The notes below the pieces were generated by a model. It did not search any database. It was not told the DNA's origin and was given only the letters and a program-made list of their open reading frames with translations. DNA of 64,000 nt from Gonatopus flavifemur (Eukaryota > Arthropoda > Insecta > Hymenoptera > Dryinidae), in NCBI GenBank assembly GCA_018340375.1, contig JAFFJZ010000002.1, positions 21,222,001 to 21,286,000 of the forward strand, written 5' to 3'. Made by a program: the position numbers and the translations under genes. Below are positions 17,931-26,900 of the stretch, piece after piece. Every line of letters begins with the position of its first letter. The stretch's first letter is position 1.

Positions 17931-20900
17931 GTGAGTTGTTGCAATTTAAATATCCATATCATAACTTTTTGTATACTCAAGTGTTATGGTAACTCGAGAA
18001 ATCATTTTGCCGTATAAAGTTCCACATAATTGCCGTGGTGAAAATGAAACGTAAAGAACGACATGGAAGCGTAATCGAAACAACAACCAAGCGCCAAAAC
18101 AGCAAAAATTGAAACGCTTTCACGCTTCATTTTTTCCAATACTTGTTCCTCCTTCGACCTTCGGTCTGGTGGAAATAATATATCTGAAAATTCCAACAAT
18201 CCTCTGAAGATTTCAAGAGTTTTGCAAAGATTCCCACAAGTTTCCAACAAAATTTAGAGATTTTCAACGAGAAAACTTCAGAATTTTCCAGAGTTTCTTG
18301 TGTGGGAGTTGAATAAATTCCTCAGTTGTTTTCAGCGTATATGCGAATTATGATTCAGTGTTTTTCAGCGAAACGTAACGATTATCAGTGATGAGAAAAC
18401 TGAGATCCAATTTCCTAAGGAAATGTTAGTGTACGTCACACCAGCTAAACCCTTCCTTGCAAATTGATAGAGTACCAGACGCGCATAATACCCCAACCCT
18501 AGTGGAAACGCTTTATCCTGGTTAAAAGAATCCATTGAATCTGATGAAAAACGAAATTTCATGAGATTTGGTCAGAACATTGTCCGAGATTCAATGAGAT
18601 TCGTATTGAAAGAATTAAGTTTTCTGACGAAATCTCATTGAAAAATCGCCACATGAGATTCAATCCAATCTTTGTCCGAGATTCAATAAGATTTGGCGAG
18701 CATCAATGAGATTTGGCCAGAATCAATGGGTTTCTTTAACCAGGATAGTCATTGACGAGTGTTGTGAGGCTCAACTAGCCAAAAACTAGACGCTTACAAA
18801 TGTCTCATAAGGTATAATATACTTTTTGTTTTCCACGAAATACCTCCAGCAATATAATACACGGAGGAAATGTATCGACACGGGAAACAATAATGTAAAA
18901 TGGGAACATAGTGGCATTTCGGCGAGATTTAAAATTCAATTTATTTCGTTTTACTCGACTGCTCAGATGAAAAATTCATTCGAATTTTCTTATTATCCTC
19001 ACAAGGTGAGTACTGTCAAGAAAAATTCGAATCAATTCTCATCTGTAGTTGAGTAAAACGAAGTTCAGATCTATGCAGATCTAAGTTATTGAAAATTTCA
19101 CGTTAATCAATTGCGACTTGCGCGCATCAACTGCCTATTCCCTCCAGTTTTGGATAGTCTCTAAGACCTGAGTATTTTTGAAAAAAATTAATTAGATTTC
19201 CATGCAAAACGCATTAATTTCGTCAGTTTTTAGATTCACGTAAATCAAATCTATTAGATGTAAATTAATTTTCCCCAGATTTTCAGAAAAATTCAGAGTT
19301 CTTCGGTGATATTGAGAGATTTTCAACGAAATTCGAAGAAATCTTTACAAATTTTCAGATAAATTTTTCCATCAGGACGATTTTCACTAGTGTGAATGAA
19401 AGTTTGATGTAAAAATTATATGTATCATATAAAATCTTAGATTCAATAATAATTATGTTCAATTTAAAAGATATTTGAATTCAATTCTGATGTATTGGTA
19501 TACAGCAAAAGAGTTCCCACAAAGAGCTAATGCTTAAGTACTCATTATGAATATTCTGAATTGAAAATCAACTCTTGATGAACAATTTAATGTTCGGAAA
19601 GAACTCATACCGAGACTTCGCTATGAATTTTTCGGACATTCAATACGTTTTCATTTCGAATCCACTCTCTAAATTTCTTGGAGTGAAAATACTGCCAGTC
19701 CAACAAGAGTTAGGGTTTACTCCTGAAGAGTGAATTTTCACTCTCTTGGAGTGAGGATTTCACCCTCAAGATGATACTAGCGGTTACCATCCGAGCCCGT
19801 TGATTAGGAGAGGACACGCCTATACGATGGGAAGAGAGGTTCGATATCATTGCCAATATCCCCTTAGAAGAAGGTGAAATTTCACACTTTAAACTGAGTT
19901 AAAACTTCACTCTTTAAGAGTGGAATTTCACTGTTCCTAGACTTGCAGTATTTTCATTCTTTAAGAGTGAATTTTTTACTCCAAGGAATTTAGAGAGCAT
20001 TATTAGTCGCATAACGGGGAATATTCAAAAAGGCTTTGAGAAAGTCTTTGTGAATTCAGATTGATCATTTGCCCTGACTGACCAGAAAGAGTTCATTAAA
20101 AACTCAACTGCACTGGAAATAAAATTTCGAAATGGTTAACGTTTGGACATCAACAGTTGACGTCCGTGAAAAAATGAAATTGCCCAGGTAGGAATTAACA
20201 AATGGCCCAAGCTTAGCTCGATCTTGGCCCAATTATGACTTATATTGGGCCAGAATCCATGAAAAAAAATGGCCCAAGCTTGGTGAAAGCTTGGGATGAT
20301 AACCTTGTGCCAGACTTGGTACTCAGTATTGGGCCAGAATACAATGCCAAGCATGGCCCAATGTCTCATGATATATGTATTATGAGTATTTTGGAGCTTG
20401 GCTCATACGATTAAACCGGACCTGGTCCAAGTTGTGTATATTAACTTTTGCCATGCTTCAACCTGGTTCTTCAAACATACTTCTTGGAGAAAAAAATGAC
20501 GTCATTTTTCATGCCATCCCTGCTAAAAATTTCCCATAGAAAACGATAAGATTTTTAGCAGGGATATCGGTACAACTCTGTAAAAATCACAAACATGGAG
20601 ATGTGGCATAGGTTCTCAAATAAACATTGGTTGTACATTGGCCCAATATTCGTTCACCATGCTTGACAGTTTAATGTTTTGCCAAGCTTTAACCACTTGT
20701 TGTATCCACATTCCCTACGAAACGTGGTATAGATTCTTAAATAACAAATGATTTCATATTGGGCCGATATTGGTTTGCCATGCTTGGCAGCTTAATGTTT
20801 TGCCAATCTTGCACCAGTTGTCATATTGGCATTTCCTACGAAACCCGGTATGGTTTCTAGAATGAACAACGGTTGTATATTGGACCAATATTGGTTCGCG

Positions 20901-23900
20901 ATGCTTGGCAGTCCAGTATTTTGCCAAGCATGGGCCAGTTGTCAATATTGGCATATCCTACCTGGGTGGTAACCATGGAAACATTACTTCCCAAATATGC
21001 TTTGCCAAACGTAACATCGTCAACACCGGACCTAGCTTGATTGCTAACATTGGCACCAGATTAGATTAATGTCTGGGATGATAACAATGTTCAATGCTTG
21101 GCATCCGAGCTTGGTTCAATATTAAAATTCAATATTGGTTCCATGCTTGCAATCGATATTGTTACCATTATTGATGAACAACCCTAATTTGAGCTAAATG
21201 AGTAGGATATTATAGATTCTTCATCGGCGTCCAAGTTTGATTGACAGGTTGGAGAGTCAATGCTAGTTATCACCGGGTGTAGTTTAATTACCAACAAGAT
21301 TATTAAGCTAGGTCTATGTTCAGGATGATAATAACGTTCTCTGCTAAGCACTCAGCTTCCATACATATCGGAAATCCAACACGGCAAAATATGCTTGGTC
21401 CTAGCATTGATGTTCAAGACGATATCAAGGTTTGGTTAGCTATAACGGACCAAGCATTGGTCAACGCTTGATTGACGAAAATTAAATCAACCACGACAAA
21501 ATATGCTTGGTCCTAACATTGGCGTACAAGACTCTATCAACGCTTGATCAGCTATGGTGGGCCACGCATCGGCCAAGCGCCGATCATGGTGCAATTGTCA
21601 GTCTTGGCATTACGAGCTCAGGTTGCTCATTTCATTCGCATCAACTGTTGATGCGCAACTCATGAGCAATAGCAGATCTTAAAATTTCATTCTCTACAAA
21701 CATCAGCCATTGATCTTCGAACGTTAACTGCTCCAGAAGTTTATGTTCAGTATGGGGCTTGGAGAACTCAATGAGAATGCACAAGAACTCTCTTCAAACT
21801 TGTGCATTGTTGCGAAAAATATCCTGAAAATCAAAACTTGAGATATTTCAAAAATAAACTTGAAAAAAAAATAAGACTCTTTTCCTTAACATTTTTCAGA
21901 TCCAAGGACGAAAAATTGGCCCATCACCAATTCACCACTCTACTTTTTTACGATCATATTCGCATACGTGTACTTCGTTTTGAGATGTGGACCACGTTTC
22001 ATGAAAGATAGACAACCGTACGGTCTGCATGGATTCGTTAGGGGTTACAATTTGTTCCAAATCTTGGTCAATGCTTGGGTAGTGTATGAAATTGTAGCCG
22101 CCGGTTGGTTCCAGGATGGAATATACGAGTGTCATGAAATTCGTTATTCGTACGATCCAAATGCTTTTAGGGTAAATATCGAATGATCTGATAAAGCACT
22201 AAATTTGTTGAGAAAAAGTGATCGTTATATCCCACACGGTACAAGAGTTCCCGTAAAGAACTCTCGTTATGCTAATCAATATGTATTCATTATGGATATT
22301 TTGAACTCAAAATCAATTTTTGATGAACAACTTAATGTTCAGAAAGAACTCATATCGAGATTTCATAATGAATCATCCAGGCATTCATTACGTTTTCATT
22401 TTGAATTTATTGGATTCTTATTGAATTCGTTATTAGTCGCATAACGGGGACTATTCAAGGAGTCTTTGAGAAGGCTTTATAAATTCAAATCGATCATTTG
22501 TGCTAGCTGGGATAACTTATCAACCCTAGTTAGGAGAAGGAAGAAATTCGCTGTGACAACGAAATTTAAAAAAATTTGTTGCTGTGACAGAGAACTATTA
22601 TTAGCTATCACAGCAATCTTGTTAGATACGACGCGCTTTTTGAGCTGAGGTAGCGAAAACTGTTCGCTCCTCCAGCAAAATTTGTTTGTTATTCTATGTA
22701 CAATATAATACTGAAAATTTTGCTCATCCAGCGGGGAACTTGCTGCACTACTTACACTGAGAAGAAAATTCTTTGAATCGATGAAATGAATTTCATTGGT
22801 TCCCATTTGATTGCATTGAATAAATGTCTTTTTGTCTTCATTTTTACTATCAAATCAGCTCATGGAAATTTATTTTCTGAAATTAAAAACACACTCTATT
22901 GATTGAATAATTACAATTATTTTTGTCAATATCATCTTTCACCCGATTTATGACTCTCATGTGACCAATTCCAAAGTGAAGATCGATGAAATACAGTGAA
23001 GTTTCGTGTGGAAATCAAAACAACACGAGATCAGGCTGATAAAATAATTATTATATTCAAGAACATGAAGTTCTAGGACCAAAAATACTGCTTTTTTTCC
23101 GATAATAAAATCAAATCATATACTCAATAGTTGTGAATTTTAATTCCGAGAGTTCTATTTTTTGAACAGAAAACTAAATTTATGATCACAATGAGATACT
23201 TTTTCAGTTCAAACTGCAGATCAATGTCTCTGAATCCAAGCTATTCTATAGAATTCATTTCATACGAACAATGATAGTTTGCACAGTTTTGAAATCAATA
23301 AAAGAAGTATTATAACCTATGTTTTGGGAATTCAAATCAAATAACCATTTTTTCCAATGAATACATTTCAATTACGCCTAATGAGATACTTGATTGATCT
23401 AAATTTATAGTATGGTTGTATTGACTATCTTGAAATTAATGAATAGGCTCATTAGGTATAATGATCATTTAATTCATTTTGAAACGTTATTCCATTCCAA
23501 TAAACAGAAGAAGCAAATACTATTGGGATTATTGAAATATATTCCATTGATTCCCAATTCATTGCGTCGAACAAATGTATTTCAACACCTTAGGGAATGT
23601 CCATGAATTGAGTAACGCTTATCTTTGTTTCCTTCTCTATCTCATTCCTTACACGTGGAGTTGATGCGATGAAGAACGGAATGAGTAAAACCGTGATGTA
23701 ATTTACAGATGGTCCCATAATTATTCTATAAGCATAAAATGAAGCTATTTTATTCGTGCTAATGAATATGTTTTCGAAGTTTGAATCGTTCTCAGAAACA
23801 AAACGAAACTTAACACTCAAGAAATTTGAGAAATCATCGTTACATATCTTCTCGAATCAACCTTTTGTTGGAGTAGCAAATCCTTCCTATGCGGTTTTTG

Positions 23901-26900
23901 TCCTTTTCAATCTATTTTTATTTGGCATTTGCGACAGAGTACCACAGTGTAAAAAAATCGGTAAATTTATCAGGCAGCCCTGGCGAAAAAATTTCTCATA
24001 ATTTTTCATAAAATTTTCATATTTTCTCATAATTTTTGCATAAAATTCCATAATTTCTGAAGGAGTTTGAACACCATGCTTTTTCATAATCCTCATACTA
24101 TTTGATAATTTCTCATAATTTTTCATAAATTCTCATAAATTTTGAATAAAATCTCACCATTTTTCAAAAAAAGAGGTGCTGTTATAAAAAAAACAATCCC
24201 CTTCTAAAATTTCCAAATTTTTTATAATCTCTCTAAAACATATGTTCATAAAGTCACATAAGATTGATGATTTATTTTTTTGACAAGACGCTATGGAACC
24301 TCCCGAAGTAGCTAATCCAAGTGATCCAGATCACTTTCCAACCAATCAAAAAGCTTGAAAATTGATCCGGATCACTTGGATCAGTTACTTCAGCAGGCTT
24401 CTATGTTTTTATATGTGTTGATATTTCATATTATCCTTCTCGTCTTCACGGATGCGAGAAGAAACTGTATGACATTTTCAAGAAATTAAGACATATATGC
24501 AATTTTTCTGAAAAATTAAAAAATTATATATGATGATACACTTTTATTTATGAATAATTGTAACTTTTATGGTCAGAAATTATGAGTTTTTATGAAAAAT
24601 TTTGACTTTTTATGAAAAACCATATTTCATAGTCATCATTATATTTATGAAAAATTTTATGAGAAATTATGAAAATATATGAAATAATATGATTTCATTT
24701 ATGAGAAATAATGATTTATTATAAGAAAACATTTCTCATACTAAATGTTCCAATTCCTTGAGAAATTATGAAAATTTATGAAATTCATGAAAATATATAA
24801 GAAATTATAAGAAATATGAAAAAATACTGAAACATATGAGAAATTATGTGAAACTTTTTCGCCAGGGAGCAAGTAACTCGAAGAAAAACTCGGGAAAATT
24901 TCCGATATTTTAGTAATTATACCAAACATGTGGTAAATATACCAATTTTTCAATAATTGTACCGATAAATGGATAAATTTACCAAAAATTTTGACATCCT
25001 CACCGACTGTGGTCGGGTTCATTGCTTCCCGAGAAATTTTGGTAAATTTATCGATAAATTTGTCGAAATTCTTCTTACAGTGTAATAAGTCGCCCCCATT
25101 TCCAAATGTCAATCAAGCATAATATGTACAAGAAACTTTTAACCCTAGAACTCCACACTGTCCAAATGAAACAAAAACACCACACTTTGTCCCCCATATC
25201 CCATTGTTGGAACCACCGTTATTCCCTAAATATTCATCGTTGGGACATCTGTGTTTTCTTGAACTAAGTATGCGTGGATATTCTCAAAAAACTAATATTC
25301 ATATACTCATAATCATTAAAATATGAAAATCATCCGGGGTGTGCTGCACCCCAGAGTGGAGTTCTAGGGTGAAATGTGGAAGTGAATGGTATAGCATCGC
25401 TGTAGTAACCCGAGTGGAAAAATTTTCAAAATTGTATATAATTTATATATAATGCAATACCGTTTATATATAAATTACATATAGTTATATATGAATTACA
25501 TGTAATTTTGAAAACCTCTCTTTTCCAGGAAGCGCTGTCTTGATTTTGTTGGCTGAAATGCTGTGTACGCTCATCATAGAACCTTTCAAACGTTCTGGTG
25601 CTACTTGGGAATATATGTGATATATATCATTCATATTCGGATACTGTCATGTAAATACAAGCTGATGCGAATGAATCAAAATCATGACAATTTGTTTGAA
25701 TCCCACTTCTTGAGATTTATGAATTGATTTGTATTGACTTCAATCGGTGTCTATCGAGGGGCTATTCATGAGGGGCACTCGTGAGTCAATGAATTCCAAC
25801 ACGAGCAATCATTTTCGAATAAAGAACTGAATCAAAAAGAGTCATTATTCAACGGTGAGAGTTACATAGAAATCACTAGCGAGTCAGTGCGACTCATTTG
25901 AGAGTCAATGGGAGTCAGTGATTCCAACTGCTGAATCATTGAGAGTCACTCTTCAGTGCACAAAATCATCGAATGAAATGGCATGACTTCGATGCATTAG
26001 TTTTATGACTCGCAGTGAACAGCCCCTCGGTGTCGATTCATAAATCCAAGGAAACGAGATCACAACGAATTCAATAATACACTGAAACAAAATTTCTTCC
26101 AGTCACATAAATATTGATTTTTCCTGTACCAAAGAAATATTTATTAAAATTAACAAAATATCCTTTGCAACCGAAGCGATTTATTTGAATCAAATGAATG
26201 ATTATAACCAGTTATTTGATTCAAATGAATTATTTTGGTTTCAAGGAATGTTTTGTTGATTTCAATCAATATTTCTTTGATACAGGACGAATAAATATTT
26301 ATGTGACTAGAAGACATTTTTTTTCGGTGTACGCTGTTAACAAAATTCTTAAATTCAGTAAGAAATTCTATATGGAATATTATATTCCCATATTAAATTC
26401 AATAATAGTCAGCAAATTCAATATTAGTAATGAAATTTTTTAATTTTTCACTGGAATGGAAAAATTATTTATTAAACATCACCGATATTTTATTAAAATC
26501 AAGCCTAAAATTCTGAACATTAGGAATTATATCATTGAATTCAATATCTCATTATGAAATTCAATAAAATGTTTATGTAAAAAACTTCATAATATTTGTA
26601 TAAAGTTCAAGGCAATTTTTTTTCTACAGTATACATTTTTATGATATATTTCCATTTACAGGGTGAATAATTGCGATGCTTTTGATCTTCCTTAGAAAAA
26701 TTTACTTCATTCTGACCAAAACCCTTGATTTTTCCTCCAATTTTTTTGAAAAACAAATTTTCCCAAGTGTTTTCATTATATTTGTTGATTTTTTCAGTTA
26801 GCAGAATTGACGTGGTGGCTATTATTGGTCAAACTCATCGACCTAGTAGAGACATGCGTATTTGTTCTGAGAAAAAAACAGAAGCAAGTTTCAATATTAC

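Larger units (their letters stand above)
23946..25082. mobile_element. Outer element of a three-level nest (ggtaaatttatc family)
   Basis: The left part reads cagtgtaaaaaaatcggtaa through ttatcaggcag; the right part resumes as caagtaactcgaag and ends gataaatttgtcgaaattc, then cttcttacagtg-ta. The words ggtaaatttatc and accaaaaatttt recur. A related but unclear stretch lies at 62715-62890. Confidence 0.65.

Noticed and set aside
22755..23420. Possible TA-flanked MITE starting cactgagaagaaaatt at 22755
   Set aside because: The left end is convincing, but I could not find a matching right end.
24741..25112. 123-codon minus-strand open frame
   Set aside because: It falls across the junction of two nested inverted-repeat elements.
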